Assembly (NCBI GenBank): GCA_016235815.1
Contig: JACRIM010000017.1
Span: forward strand, 176,967-240,966
Source: Planctomycetota bacterium
GTDB lineage: Bacteria; Planctomycetota; Phycisphaerae; UBA1845; UTPLA1
DNA length: 64,000 nt
Reading direction: 5' to 3'
Shown here: positions 55,409-63,785 of the stretch, piece after piece
Position numbering within the stretch: position 1 is the stretch's first letter
How the letters are laid out: every line of letters begins with the position of its first letter
Program-made: the position numbers and the translations under genes
Notes under the pieces: model-generated
Databases searched by the model: none
What the model was told of the DNA's origin: nothing
What the model saw: only the letters and a program-made list of their open reading frames with translations

Positions 55409-56467
55409 ATGACGGCCGCGAGACAGGAACAGGACTTCGCAATGGCAACCCCCCCGACGCAGGTCGATCCCGCAATCCAGAAAGCCACCGACGAATTTCG
55501 CGCCAAGTTCAAACTTGTTCGCGACGAAATCGGCAAGGCAATCGTCGGTCATCATGAGATCGTGAACGGCGTGCTGACCTGCCTCTTCACCGGCGGCCAT
55601 GCCCTGCTCGAAGGCGTGCCGGGGTTGGGCAAGACCTATCTGATTCGCTCGCTGGCCGAGGCCCTCAAGCTCAACTTCTCGCGCATCCAATTCACGCCCG
55701 ACCTGATGCCCGCCGACATCCTCGGCACGAACATCATCACCGAGAACCCGGAGACGGGCCGACGCGGATTTCAATTCCAAAAGGGCCCGCTCTTTTCGCA
55801 AATGGTGCTGGCCGACGAAGTGAACCGCGCCACGCCCAAGACGCAGTCGGCCTTGCTGGAGGCCATGCAGGAAAAGACCATCACCGTGTCCGGGGCGCGT
55901 TACACGCTCGAGGCGCCGTTCTTCGTGATGGCGACGCAGAACCCGATCGAGCAGGAAGGAACCTACCCGTTGCCCGAGGCGCAATTGGACCGCTTCTTCT
56001 TCAAGCTCGTGGTGCAGTATTCCTCGCGCGAGGAGATTGCGACGATCCTCGAGCGCACGACCACCGGCCACAAGCCGGAGATCAAGCCGGTCATGAGCGG
56101 CGAGCAGATCGTCGGGGCCCAGAAGCTGGTGCAGCGCGTGGTCGTCGCCCCGCACGTACAGGACTACGCCATTCGCCTGACCCTCGCGACGCACCCGCAG
56201 GGGCCGTTCGCCACCGAGCAGACGAATAAGTATGTCCGGTGGGGTTCGTCACCGCGCGGGGCGCAGGCCATTTCCCTGGCAGCCAAGGTGCAGGCGTTGC
56301 TGGATGGGCGCTACAACGTCAGCTTCGACGATATTCGCAAGGTGTACCTGCCGGCCCTCCGCCACCGTGTGCTGCTGAACTTTGAGGCCCAGGCCGAGGG
56401 CATGGAGGCGGACAAGGTTCTGGCGGACATTCTCGAAAAGACACCGACCGCGGAAAAAGCCGGCTGA
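55409..56467 (+). CDS. MoxR-family AAA+ ATPase
   Basis: A 352-residue MoxR: IVGHHEIVNGVLTCLFTGGH, Walker A GVPGLGKT, ADILGTNI, Walker B LADEVNRATPKTQSALLEAM, sensor 1 MATQNPIEQEGTYPLPEAQ, LDRFFFKL, SPRGAQAISLAAKVQALL. MoxR ATPases act as chaperones in assembly or activation of partner proteins, often metal-binding or VWA-domain ones; none of those is adjacent here. It follows the coiled-coil zinc protein after 112 bases. AAGG lies close upstream of the ATG. Confidence 0.92.
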   Translation: MTAARQEQDFAMATPPTQVDPAIQKATDEFRAKFKLVRDEIGKAIVGHHEIVNGVLTCLFTGGHALLEGVPGLGKTYLIRSLAEALKLNFSRIQFTPDLMPADILGTNIITENPETGRRGFQFQKGPLFSQMVLADEVNRATPKTQSALLEAMQEKTITVSGARYTLEAPFFVMATQNPIEQEGTYPLPEAQLDRFFFKLVVQYSSREEIATILERTTTGHKPEIKPVMSGEQIVGAQKLVQRVVVAPHVQDYAIRLTLATHPQGPFATEQTNKYVRWGSSPRGAQAISLAAKVQALLDGRYNVSFDDIRKVYLPALRHRVLLNFEAQAEGMEADKVLADILEKTPTAEKAG

Positions 56468-56764
56468 CCGAAAGTCGCCGTGCCAATCCGAACCGCCCGT
56501 CTGGTCAGTCGTTTTCATCCCAATCCGAGCCGCGCGGCGCCAGCCCGCGGGCCGAACAACGCCGCCCGTGTGAAAGGCTTCCAAATTGAACACCAACGCG
56601 ACATGCCACAAGGGCCGCCGCAGCGACTCTTCGACTTGCGCCTCTGTGCTCGGATTGGGGGCTTGCGTAAGATGCGTATCAACCTTGCGGCCGGTTCCGG
56701 GTCTATACACGATGCTCCGGATGGTCCGCGCGAATTGAGAAAAAACTCCGGTTAGGATGTCGCC

Positions 56765-57976
56765 ATGAATCATCGAGACATGCATCACTTCATCGGTCTT
56801 GTCCCAATCCTTGCCTTCGTGGCTGTCACGTCATCACCGACACCGGTCGAGGCGAAAGAAAAGCAAGTCGTCACGGTTTCCTACGTGCTCTTGCCCGAGC
56901 GACCGCTGCCGGCCGAAATGAAAACAGTCGCCGTGATGGACTCCGGCGTGGAGAGCATCGACGGCGTAAAAGGAAATCTCCGCAGCAAGAAGTGGTCCTC
57001 GATTGCCGCCGAGTTGATCGAGTCGATGCTTCAGACTCCGTCGGTCGACGGCGAGTCGCCGCTCACGGTCGTTCAGCGCCGGGCAACCAAGAAGATTCTC
57101 GACGAGCAGGATTTGAAACTCGCGGGCATCGTCGAAGGCGATTCAGCCACGCAGGTGGGAAAACTCCTCGCGGTGAACGGCCTCATCATGAGCAAGATCG
57201 ACATCCGTGTGGATACGCGTCGTCATACGAAGGAGACCCTCGACTGGACTCGGCTGCTCGGTCAAAGCGGACTCGCAGGCGGTCCGCGGCGCGATCCGAG
57301 ATTTCGCCCAATGCCCGGCGGCCCGCGCGAGGGAAACCCCTACCGCCCGCAGCATCGCCCGCCGCAAGGCCCCGGCGGGGCCGACATGCCGACGAAAACC
57401 ATCGAGGAGATCAGCCGCTCGCTGACGGTGCAATGTTCATTTGCACTCGTCGATGCAAACACGGGGCGCAGCATCGTTCAATTCTCACCGCCGGTCTATC
57501 AGAAGACGGACAAAGCCAAGCCGAACTTCATCTTCGGCGGTTGCGTGGACGAGGCCGACCTCGACCCGGTGGATCTCTTCATCGGCGAACTCGTGGAGCG
57601 TGCAGCGCGGGACTTCACGGGTATGCTCGCGCCGACGCGCGTGGGGTTCACGTATGAGATCGTCGGGCGCGGCAAGGACGGCGAGGATGCGATTCGGGCC
57701 ATTCGTGCCGATGACTTCAGCCGCGCGGTGCAGCTTTTCGAGGCAGCCCATCGCGACGACCCGAAGGAAGACCAGACCGTGTTCGCGCTGGCCGTGACAT
57801 GCGAGTTGGCCGGCGATTTCGAGCGGGCGCTGGACTACTACCGCAAGGTCTGCTCCATGCCGAAGGTCGATGATGACGATTTGGTCGTGTACCTCGCCGC
57901 CAAAGACCGGCTGGCGTCTCACATCGGAAGGATCGCCCGGGGGAAGCCCGGCCCGGCCGCCCGTCCCATGCCCTAG
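56765..57976 (+). CDS. exported CsgG-like protein with C-terminal TPR segment
   Basis: A 403-residue protein with a signal peptide (MNHRDMHHFIGLVPILAFVAVTSS). Central part resembles CsgG/curli-assembly-type folds: KTVAVMDSGVESIDG, SSIAAELIESMLQ, SPLTVVQRRATKKILDEQDL, VNGLIMSKIDIRVDT. A low-complexity Pro/Arg stretch (GGPRRDPRFRPMPGGPREGN) interrupts, then VQCSFALVDANTGRSIVQF, and TPR-like repeats at the end (AVQLFEAAHRDDPKEDQ). CsgG homologues form outer-membrane export pores, so a periplasmic or outer-membrane role is possible; I am not certain of the fold. Confidence 0.7.
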   Translation: MNHRDMHHFIGLVPILAFVAVTSSPTPVEAKEKQVVTVSYVLLPERPLPAEMKTVAVMDSGVESIDGVKGNLRSKKWSSIAAELIESMLQTPSVDGESPLTVVQRRATKKILDEQDLKLAGIVEGDSATQVGKLLAVNGLIMSKIDIRVDTRRHTKETLDWTRLLGQSGLAGGPRRDPRFRPMPGGPREGNPYRPQHRPPQGPGGADMPTKTIEEISRSLTVQCSFALVDANTGRSIVQFSPPVYQKTDKAKPNFIFGGCVDEADLDPVDLFIGELVERAARDFTGMLAPTRVGFTYEIVGRGKDGEDAIRAIRADDFSRAVQLFEAAHRDDPKEDQTVFALAVTCELAGDFERALDYYRKVCSMPKVDDDDLVVYLAAKDRLASHIGRIARGKPGPAARPMP

Positions 57977-58026
57977 TCCTCTAATAGCATGTCATTTCAG
58001 GCCGAAAAGCTGCCTAGGGAATTCGC

Positions 58027-58054
58027 TTGACTCCTATAGGAGTGTCGATACACT
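58027..58054 (+). promoter_or_regulatory. promoter of the ribbon-helix-helix gene
   Basis: TTGACT and TACACT with a 16-base spacer. Palindromes (58030-58043 and 58050-58067) cover the spacer and the -10, as expected for an autoregulated promoter. Confidence 0.55.
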
Positions 58055-58073
58055 CTACAGGGAGTGTAGGAGT
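58030..58073 (+). promoter_or_regulatory. operator-like palindromes with AGGAGT half-sites
   Basis: A perfect 14-bp palindrome (ACTCCTATAGGAGT) is followed by ACACTC-6-GAGTGT and then another AGGAGT at 58068. Repeated half-sites next to a ribbon-helix-helix gene are the usual arrangement of autorepressor operators. The last half-site is also part of the ribosome-binding region. Confidence 0.6.
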
Positions 58074-58077
58074 CCTG

Positions 58078-58320
58078 ATGGCGAAAACCGCCAAATCCAA
58101 GGCCAGCCGTACCGTCACGCTCAAGATCCCGCAGGAGCTGTTTCAGAATCTGAGCAGACTCATTGAGGACACCGGCTTTCGCAGCGTCACCGAGTTCGCC
58201 ATTCACGTTCTGCGTGACGTGGCGTCGGGCGGCGCGATCCGCGAGACATCGCCGGGCCTCAGCAGTCGCGAGGTCGACGCGGTGCGCAAGCGGCTGCAAG
58301 CCCTGGGATACATCGAGTAA
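58078..58320 (+). CDS. CopG/ribbon-helix-helix DNA-binding protein
   Basis: An 80-residue protein: SRTVTLKIPQELFQNLSRLI (beta-strand plus helix A), EDTGFRSVTEFAIHVLRDVA (helix B), then a helical tail with DAVRKRLQALGYIE. Typical ribbon-helix-helix length. The start at 58078 has GGAG; the earlier TTG at 58027 would make the -35 part of the coding sequence and is rejected. It has palindromes in its promoter and is likely an autorepressor. There is no toxin gene next to it; the downstream gene is a pseudopilin. Confidence 0.85.
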   Translation: MAKTAKSKASRTVTLKIPQELFQNLSRLIEDTGFRSVTEFAIHVLRDVASGGAIRETSPGLSSREVDAVRKRLQALGYIE

Positions 58321-58398
58321 GGATTGCCGCTGATTCAATTCAGCAGCGAGGCGACGCGATCGCAAGCGGAGATTCCGCGCGCTCATGGAGAACGAACG

Positions 58399-59193
58399 AT
58401 GGCCCGCAAACGCACCGGCTTCACGTTGATCGAGTTGCTCGTCGTCACCGGAATTATCGCCACTCTGATTGCCATCCTCCTCCCGGCCATGGGCGCGGCC
58501 CGCGCCCGAGGCCGGGATCTTAAGTGTCTCAGCAACCTGCGCTCGCACGCCGAGATGACCACGATTTATCTCAACGCGAGCGAAGATATGTTCCCCACGC
58601 GCACGTCCGGAGCGGCGACCGGCGGCGGCGGCGTGTTCGGCGCGTTCATGCCCCAGCGGCTCATCCTGCGATTTGAAACGCGGCCGATTGACATCTTCAC
58701 CTGCCCCGAAGACACAGCGCCGGTGCGCGACTATCGCGCCGGCGACCCCGACGGTCACGATCAAAATTCGCTCGGCATCGCGGACCTCTACCACATCGAT
58801 TCCCAGCGAACCATTCGCTACAGCTACGGCATCAACAACATGACCGGCATTCCGCCGGAGACGCAGGACGAAGTCGCGCTCTTCAATTCCTCGTACACGG
58901 CCTACCCGCAGCCCGTACGCACGCTGCTCTACGCCGATTGCACATGGCCGAATGCCCGCGGGCATGACAAGAAGTTGAACGACGCACCGAAGCTCAAAGG
59001 ACGCGTCGCCAATGCAGGTTCGCCGTTGCGGCTGGATCGGCTCGCGTCGATCCCGCCGGACTACGACAAGCCAATTGCCGAACTTCGCCGGCATCGTCGC
59101 GGCAGCAACATCATCTTCATGGACTCGCACGCCGAATTGGTGTCCCAGCAGGATTGCTACGACAAAATTCTGTATTCGTGGTCGGAGAAGTAG
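58399..59193 (+). CDS. type II secretion-type pseudopilin
   Basis: A 264-residue pseudopilin: MARKRTG, then FTLIELLVVTGIIATLIAIL, LPAMGAARARGRDLKCLSNLRSHAEMT, FTCPEDTAPVR, SYGINNM, and near the end RRGSNIIFMDSHAELV (DSHAE in place of FADGH). GGAG lies upstream of this ATG; a TTG further upstream is unlikely. It is the third dispersed pseudopilin locus in the window. Confidence 0.87.
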   Translation: MARKRTGFTLIELLVVTGIIATLIAILLPAMGAARARGRDLKCLSNLRSHAEMTTIYLNASEDMFPTRTSGAATGGGGVFGAFMPQRLILRFETRPIDIFTCPEDTAPVRDYRAGDPDGHDQNSLGIADLYHIDSQRTIRYSYGINNMTGIPPETQDEVALFNSSYTAYPQPVRTLLYADCTWPNARGHDKKLNDAPKLKGRVANAGSPLRLDRLASIPPDYDKPIAELRRHRRGSNIIFMDSHAELVSQQDCYDKILYSWSEK

Positions 59194-59200
59194 GCGTGAT

Positions 59201-59818
59201 TTAGAATCGAACGAACGCGGCGAGCGCCTTCATGCCGGCCTCGCCCGATTCCTCGGGCAGAAACTCGACGCCGAAAAGGGAGCCTTGTTGCACGGCGGCG
59301 GAGAACTCGACAGTGTGCCGAGCACGAGCGCCAATCACGGCGGCATCCAGCGGCTCGGCGTGATGGGCGTGGTCGAAGTAGAACGATTCGCCCGGATTCA
59401 TGCCGACAAAAAGCGGGCAGCCATTGGTCCAGACGACCGGGCTGAAACCAATGTGCCGATTGCCGGTGCCCAGGGGCGTGTAACCCGGCGCCGAAAAAGG
59501 CGCGACCTTGCCGTGAACCAGTCCCAGCCCCGTGTGCTGGCCTTCCTCGTAGCTCACATCAAAGAGCAAATGCATACCCTGGCCGATGCCGAGCACAGGG
59601 CGGCCGGCATCAACGGCATGAAAGATGGGACGAAGCATTCCGCGATCGCGCATCGAACGGACGGCCTTCGGAAATGAATCGCAGGCGGGAAGAATGATCT
59701 TCGCGGCGCGCTCGAGGCGGTCCGCGGAATTGACAAGGATGCTATCCGCGCCGAGGTCGTCGAGCGCCTTCTTGAGGTTCGCCGTGCGGCTGGTTTCGAT
59801 GTCGACAATCGCGATCAT
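59201..59818 (-). CDS. HisH-like glutamine amidotransferase lacking catalytic Cys and His
   Basis: A 205-residue protein like the glutaminase subunit of imidazole glycerol-phosphate synthase (MIAIVDI..NLKKALDDLGA, KIILPACDSFPKAVRSMRDRG, RPVLGIGQGMHLLFD, GLGLVHGKVAPF, SFYFDHAHHA, AAVQQGSLFGVEFLPEESG). The nucleophile position reads GIGQG instead of GICLG (Gly 79), and the His of the triad is Leu 187 (FLPEES instead of FHPEKS). Glu 189 remains. It cannot hydrolyse glutamine by the usual mechanism. No his genes adjoin, so it may be a regulatory or binding relic rather than a functional HisH. Frame is intact. Confidence 0.8.
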   Translation of the reverse strand: MIAIVDIETSRTANLKKALDDLGADSILVNSADRLERAAKIILPACDSFPKAVRSMRDRGMLRPIFHAVDAGRPVLGIGQGMHLLFDVSYEEGQHTGLGLVHGKVAPFSAPGYTPLGTGNRHIGFSPVVWTNGCPLFVGMNPGESFYFDHAHHAEPLDAAVIGARARHTVEFSAAVQQGSLFGVEFLPEESGEAGMKALAAFVRF

Positions 59819-59859
59819 TGCGTGGCATCTACTATATCGTAACTTGCGGTGTGGGAAAC

Positions 59860-59892
59860 AAAAAAAAGCCCGCGGGCATCGCACCCGCGGGC
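59860..59892 (-). terminator. rho-independent terminator of the OmpA-like gene
   Basis: On the minus strand GCCCGCGGG and CCCGCGGGC pair perfectly (9 bp, 7-base loop) and are followed by eight T. It lies 46 bases after the OmpA-like gene. Confidence 0.9.
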
Positions 59893-59938
59893 CTATGGTT
59901 CGCGTTGACTTACCAGGGGCTAACCCCGGCTCTTCTTC

Positions 59939-60646
59939 TTATTCGTCGGAGTTTTTGCTTTTGGTCACGGCCGTGTCAGCCAGGCCTCCCTTGCGCTTGA
60001 CCGCGTAGAACTCGACCCGTCGATTCTGGCTGCGGTTCTTTTCGGCATTGTTGTTGGGAATCTTGGGGCGGTGTTCACCGCAATTGGCCTGAACGAGCGT
60101 GCCGTAATCGACGCCGGCTTCATGCAGGGCGCGGACGGCCGTCAGCGAGCGATGGGCGCCGAGTTCCCAGTTGTCCTTCCACTTGCTCTTCTTGATCGGC
60201 TGATCGTCGGTATGGCCGAATACGTAGATATCGCGGTCGGCAAAGCGGGATCGGATTTCCGAAGCGATCTGCTGAAGCTTGGCCCGACCGCTGGCGGTCA
60301 GGTCGGCCTTGCCCGACTCAAACAGAACCGAACCCGGCACGGAGAGGAAATCGAAACTGTTGAAGGCGGTCCACTCGCCATCCTTGACCTTCGAACCGGC
60401 GTTGCGTGCTTCGGCGAGTGCGCGGTTCAGTTGATCGATGGTGCCCTTGGCATCGCCTTCGCGAACCATGGCATCTTGCAGTGCCCGCTCTTTGTCTTCG
60501 AGGTCCTTCTTGAGTTGATCGTTCTCGGCGGTGAGATCTTCAATCTTCTTGGTCTTGGCATCGGGGCCGCAACCGGTGATGGTGATCGCGAAGAGCAGCG
60601 CGCTCAGCGGCAGCATGGACAAGAATTTGCGTGTCGTCCGTGTCAT
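59939..60646 (-). CDS. OmpA/Pal-like lipoprotein
   Basis: A 235-residue protein from the ATG at 60646 (GGAGG eight bases upstream). Lipobox ITITGC puts Cys 26 as the lipidated residue. A coiled coil follows (IEDLTAENDQLKKDLEDKERA), then an OmpA C-terminal domain (VLFESGKADLTASGRAKLQQ, DIYVFGHTDDQPIK, RSLTAVRALHEAGVDYGTLV, NCGEHRPKIPNNNAEKNRSQ, NRRVEF). It should bind peptidoglycan in the periplasm. A consensus-like promoter lies upstream. Confidence 0.92.
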   Translation of the reverse strand: MTRTTRKFLSMLPLSALLFAITITGCGPDAKTKKIEDLTAENDQLKKDLEDKERALQDAMVREGDAKGTIDQLNRALAEARNAGSKVKDGEWTAFNSFDFLSVPGSVLFESGKADLTASGRAKLQQIASEIRSRFADRDIYVFGHTDDQPIKKSKWKDNWELGAHRSLTAVRALHEAGVDYGTLVQANCGEHRPKIPNNNAEKNRSQNRRVEFYAVKRKGGLADTAVTKSKNSDE

Positions 60647-60726
60647 GATTCGTTCCTCCAGGGTTGAACAACGCGAACTTAGTTGTGGTGTGGTCGCACG
60701 CAACTCGCGTGCAATCAGATGCGGAA

Positions 60727-60755
60727 TATATAGTCCCGCGAGCCGAAATCGTCAA
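60727..60755 (-). promoter_or_regulatory. promoter of the OmpA-like gene
   Basis: TTGACG and TATATA with exactly 17 bases between them on the minus strand. Start near 60720, with a leader of about 75 bases. Confidence 0.7.
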
Positions 60756-60832
60756 TAGAGATTGGGTGAAAAACGCGCGCTTGCTTGCACCCGTGTGAAT
60801 TGTTGGGCGCGCCGCGTCGGCCGACGCCGCCT

Positions 60833-61201
60833 TCAGGGCTGTGACTTCTCGTCGCCCAGCGCGTTGCGGAGCTTGTCATCGATGCGCCGCTCGCGCTCCT
60901 CAAGGGATTGGCGGATCTTCTCTTGCTCGGCCTGCCGTGCCGTGTGTTCCTCATCCTTACGAAGGTCCGCCCATTCGCCCAGGACGCGTCGGGTCTTGGA
61001 GAACACCCAGAAGGCGATCATGGAAACAACGCCGGTCGCACCCATCAGCCAGAGCGTGGCGACCTGCTCACCGGCGGCGCCCGGCCAGAAGTTGGTCTTG
61101 TAGTTTCGGTTCATAAAGACGATCAGGAGCACCCCTGCAAAGACCAGAAAAAGCGCCGTAACTTTGGTGTACACAACGAATTGGCGAAAGCCCGAAGCCA
61201 T
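60833..61201 (-). CDS. small two-helix membrane protein with a coiled-coil tail
   Basis: A 122-residue protein: two transmembrane segments (VTALFLVFAGVLLIVFMN and ATLWLMGATGVVSMIAFWVF) and a charged helical tail (DEEHTARQAEQEKIRQSLEE). The start at 61201 follows GGAGG inside the end of the prepilin peptidase gene, only four bases after its stop. It is likely co-transcribed with the peptidase. No family recognised. Confidence 0.75.
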   Translation of the reverse strand: MASGFRQFVVYTKVTALFLVFAGVLLIVFMNRNYKTNFWPGAAGEQVATLWLMGATGVVSMIAFWVFSKTRRVLGEWADLRKDEEHTARQAEQEKIRQSLEERERRIDDKLRNALGDEKSQP

Positions 61202-61205
61202 AATG

Positions 61206-62711
61206 TCACCCTCCAAATCCATGGGACGGCTGGCCGCTTATCACAGCCCAGAGGAACCAGCCAAGCGGACCGAAGAACATCGTAACCGGGCCGAGCAGCC
61301 ACAGGCTGACAAAGGCCCCGAGCGCCAGCCATGGCCCAAACGGGATCGCCCGGCTTGTCTTCTTGAAGCTCGTCGCCAACACGCCGACGAGCGCCAGGAT
61401 CGCGGAGAACAGGAACCCAATGATAACCAGCCACAGCCCCCCGACCGCGCCGATCGACGCCATGATGAAAATGTCCCCGCTGCCGAAGGCCTCTTTGCCA
61501 AAGGCCCAGGTGCCGAGGATTCGAACCGTCCAGCCGACCGCGGCGGCGAGGATCGCAGCCGAAAGGGCGTGCAGCCCGCCTGCAACGTGAACGAGAATGC
61601 CTGAACCGGTGGACCCCGGCGTGCCCGATGGCGTGACGATGGAGTCCCATTCGACGCCCACACGGCCGGTGTAGCGAAGCCATACCAGAACGCCGATCCC
61701 CGCGACCAACGCCGGAAGCAGACTCACGAATTCTCGCGATGCCATGGCGCGGGCAAGGGGCCGTTCGCGTTCGAGGTCTTCGATGATTTGAGTGTCCGAT
61801 TCGCGGTTCTCCAGCGACGCGAGAATAAGGATCAACAGGAATACGGCCGTGCCAAGGATGGCGCGCTGGCCGCCGGGGGTGATGGCGATGGGAAGGCCCA
61901 TCGTCGCCGCAAGGGATTGCCATGCGGCAAGGCCGAGAGCGAGGCCAGTGAGCAGCAAGACCGGCACCGGCTGGAATCGCCATTCCGCGACGGTGTTTTT
62001 CGGCGAAGCCTCGATCGTGCCGGGTGATTCGCTTGCACCCTCGGGGTTTGGAGTCGTGCCTTCGTCCACGGGCTGATCCGTAGTGGGAGTCGGTTCGCCC
62101 TTCTGAAACGGCAGCGAAACCAGCCAGCCCACGCCCATCGCCAGTCCGATCGCGCACAGCGCCGGTGGCAGCATCACGGAACTCATCGAACTCTGCGATG
62201 CACCGCCGGTGGCAACAGCCTCCATCGGCAGCCCGCGAATCCCATGGGCCACGACGGCGATCGCGACCGTCAGGATCGGTATCTGGATGTGAATGGTGTA
62301 GGTCTCAATGTCCATGGCCGAGCCGGCAAGGAGCCCCGCGAAGAGAAAGAGCGCCGCGATCACCATCGGCCAATCGCCGGCCAGCGTGCCGTGGCAGCCG
62401 GGGAAGACCTTTGCGACCAGCACGGCATCCCAGATCAGGACAAAGAGGATCGCCGTCGCCGCTTCGATCACCGGGTACATCATCGAAATGGGGCTGTGGC
62501 AATCGCGACACCGCCCGCCAAGCATGAGCCAGCCGAGAATGGGGATGTTGTAGTGGGGGGCAATCTGCTTTTCGCAGGTCGGGCAAAACGACCAACGAGG
62601 CCGGGAGATCGAAAGCCCGATCGGGAGTCGATAGATCACGACATTGAGAAAGCTGCCGACGCACGCCCCGATGATGAGCACGGGAATGATGGCAAGGGAA
62701 GCGATGTCCAC
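61206..62711 (-). CDS. prepilin leader peptidase (A24), long form
   Basis: A 501-residue TadD/PilD-type aspartic peptidase/methyltransferase: GSFLNVVIYRLP near the N-terminus, zinc-binding Cys pairs (C43/C46, C68/C71), first catalytic Asp 134 (SAMDIETYTI), second catalytic Asp 413 in GSGDIFIM, and IPFGPWLALGAF near the end. It cleaves and N-methylates pseudopilins such as the five encoded in this window. The protein is about twice the usual length because of a large central insert (about 180-400). Confidence 0.9.
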   Translation of the reverse strand: MDIASLAIIPVLIIGACVGSFLNVVIYRLPIGLSISRPRWSFCPTCEKQIAPHYNIPILGWLMLGGRCRDCHSPISMMYPVIEAATAILFVLIWDAVLVAKVFPGCHGTLAGDWPMVIAALFLFAGLLAGSAMDIETYTIHIQIPILTVAIAVVAHGIRGLPMEAVATGGASQSSMSSVMLPPALCAIGLAMGVGWLVSLPFQKGEPTPTTDQPVDEGTTPNPEGASESPGTIEASPKNTVAEWRFQPVPVLLLTGLALGLAAWQSLAATMGLPIAITPGGQRAILGTAVFLLILILASLENRESDTQIIEDLERERPLARAMASREFVSLLPALVAGIGVLVWLRYTGRVGVEWDSIVTPSGTPGSTGSGILVHVAGGLHALSAAILAAAVGWTVRILGTWAFGKEAFGSGDIFIMASIGAVGGLWLVIIGFLFSAILALVGVLATSFKKTSRAIPFGPWLALGAFVSLWLLGPVTMFFGPLGWFLWAVISGQPSHGFGG

Positions 62712-62760
62712 GATGCGCCCGACCCTACCGCGCCAACGCAGATCACGCGAGCCAACCTAT

Positions 62761-62789
62761 CCGAGCCGCGCCCGTAAGGAAGCGGGTTC
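62761..62789 (+). repeat. 29-bp direct repeat, copy 1
   Basis: Contains CCGAGCCGCGCCCGTAAGGA and AGCGGGTTC; identical to the copy at 62814-62842. Confidence 0.85.
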
Positions 62790-62813
62790 CGACCAAACCG
62801 CGCCCCGACGTAA

Positions 62814-62842
62814 CCGAGCCGCGCCCGTAAGGAAGCGGGTTC
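62814..62842 (+). repeat. 29-bp direct repeat, copy 2
   Basis: Exact copy of 62761-62789, starting 53 bases later. CCCG...CGGG pairing gives it a small stem-loop. Confidence 0.85.
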
Positions 62843-63182
62843 GACTTGCTGGCATACGATTCCGCAACTCAAACCGCCCGAGAGACTTCGCTTGCGCATT
62901 ACACCGCCCCACCAAGCCCAAAGGTCTTCAAGTGCGTACGCAGGCGCACCGCACCTGTAACGCGCGTACCCAACAAAAAACCCTGCGACTCCGAAGGAGT
63001 CAAATCAACGAAAACCAACGGTGCATGCTACCTCCAGCCCCGGTGGAACAGTCGCCTGAGTGACGTAGCGCCCTGGTCAGGATTCGCTCCTCCGGGAGCA
63101 CCAACGGTGCGCTCCAGCCCCAGCCTGGTGCAACGCACCAGGAAAAAATCGCCCCATCCCAATAAAGCCCTGAAAGGGCGTC

Positions 63183-63785
63183 CTATGGCCTCTTCTTCAT
63201 CCGTCTGGCCACTCGAAAGGTGTTCCCCTTTGGCATCGCTGCCTCTGCCTGTTTGATATTTTCTATCTGCTCTGGCGGGATCGCCGTGCCGCATTCCGGG
63301 CATACTCCGCTACAATTCCCACGAATACAATAGCCACAGTTGCTGCACTGATCGTATAGTCGGAGAGGAAACACCCTCCTCAATACGGGGTATGCGGACA
63401 AGGCCAAAATGAGTAGTGCCCATATCAGGGGTAGAAAATACCGTTTGATTTGAACAGATTGGGCGTTAATTCCTACTCCCGTGGCTAAGTCAAAAGCCGA
63501 GCTCGGGCTTAGTACCTTAGCCTCATAATGAGGCAGCGCAATAAATTTAAGTGGTGGAATAAGAAACGAAAGAGTCCACTTGGGGCCCAGCCGTCTTTCT
63601 GCAACCATCCTGTCTAGGTCTCCGGTGCTACCTGAATACACATCAAGCCACAAGCAAGAGTGATAGATTCCTATGTCGAATTCCTTTGAGACGTACTCGG
63701 CTCGTATCGACATGGTCGCTAGAACGGAGAACATAAACAACGATACACAAAGGATCGCTGCCCGATTGCGGTAAAAAGGGGTCAT
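63183..63785 (-). CDS. membrane protein with C-terminal zinc ribbon, unknown function
   Basis: About 200 residues from the ATG at 63785: a transmembrane helix near the start (AAILCVSLFMFSVLATM), a middle region with DIGIYHSCLWLDVYSG, a second helix (YFLPLIWALLILALSAYPVL) and a zinc ribbon CSNCGYCIRGNCSGVCPECG followed by TAIPPEQ. This ribbon type is common in small planctomycete membrane proteins. Upstream sequence (to 63839) is repeats, so the longer frame is unlikely. Confidence 0.65.
   Translation of the reverse strand: MTPFYRNRAAILCVSLFMFSVLATMSIRAEYVSKEFDIGIYHSCLWLDVYSGSTGDLDRMVAERRLGPKWTLSFLIPPLKFIALPHYEAKVLSPSSAFDLATGVGINAQSVQIKRYFLPLIWALLILALSAYPVLRRVFPLRLYDQCSNCGYCIRGNCSGVCPECGTAIPPEQIENIKQAEAAMPKGNTFRVARRMKKRP

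Larger units (their letters stand above)
62712..63182 (+). other. repeat-rich intergenic region
   Basis: About 470 bases without a supported gene. It contains a 29-bp direct repeat (two copies) and several small hairpins (GACTCCGAAGGAGTC, CTGGTGCAACGCACCAG, GCCCTGAAAGGGC), giving it the look of dispersed repeat debris. Short open frames are explained by these repeats. Confidence 0.6.

Noticed and set aside
58027..58077. TTG start for a longer ribbon-helix-helix protein
   Set aside because: That TTG is part of the -35 hexamer and the extra residues are not conserved-looking.
59893..59938. Possible tRNA or tmRNA-like text near the OmpA terminator
   Set aside because: Only short hairpins (CCAGGGGCTAACCCCGG) are present; no cloverleaf or TTCGAATCC arm.
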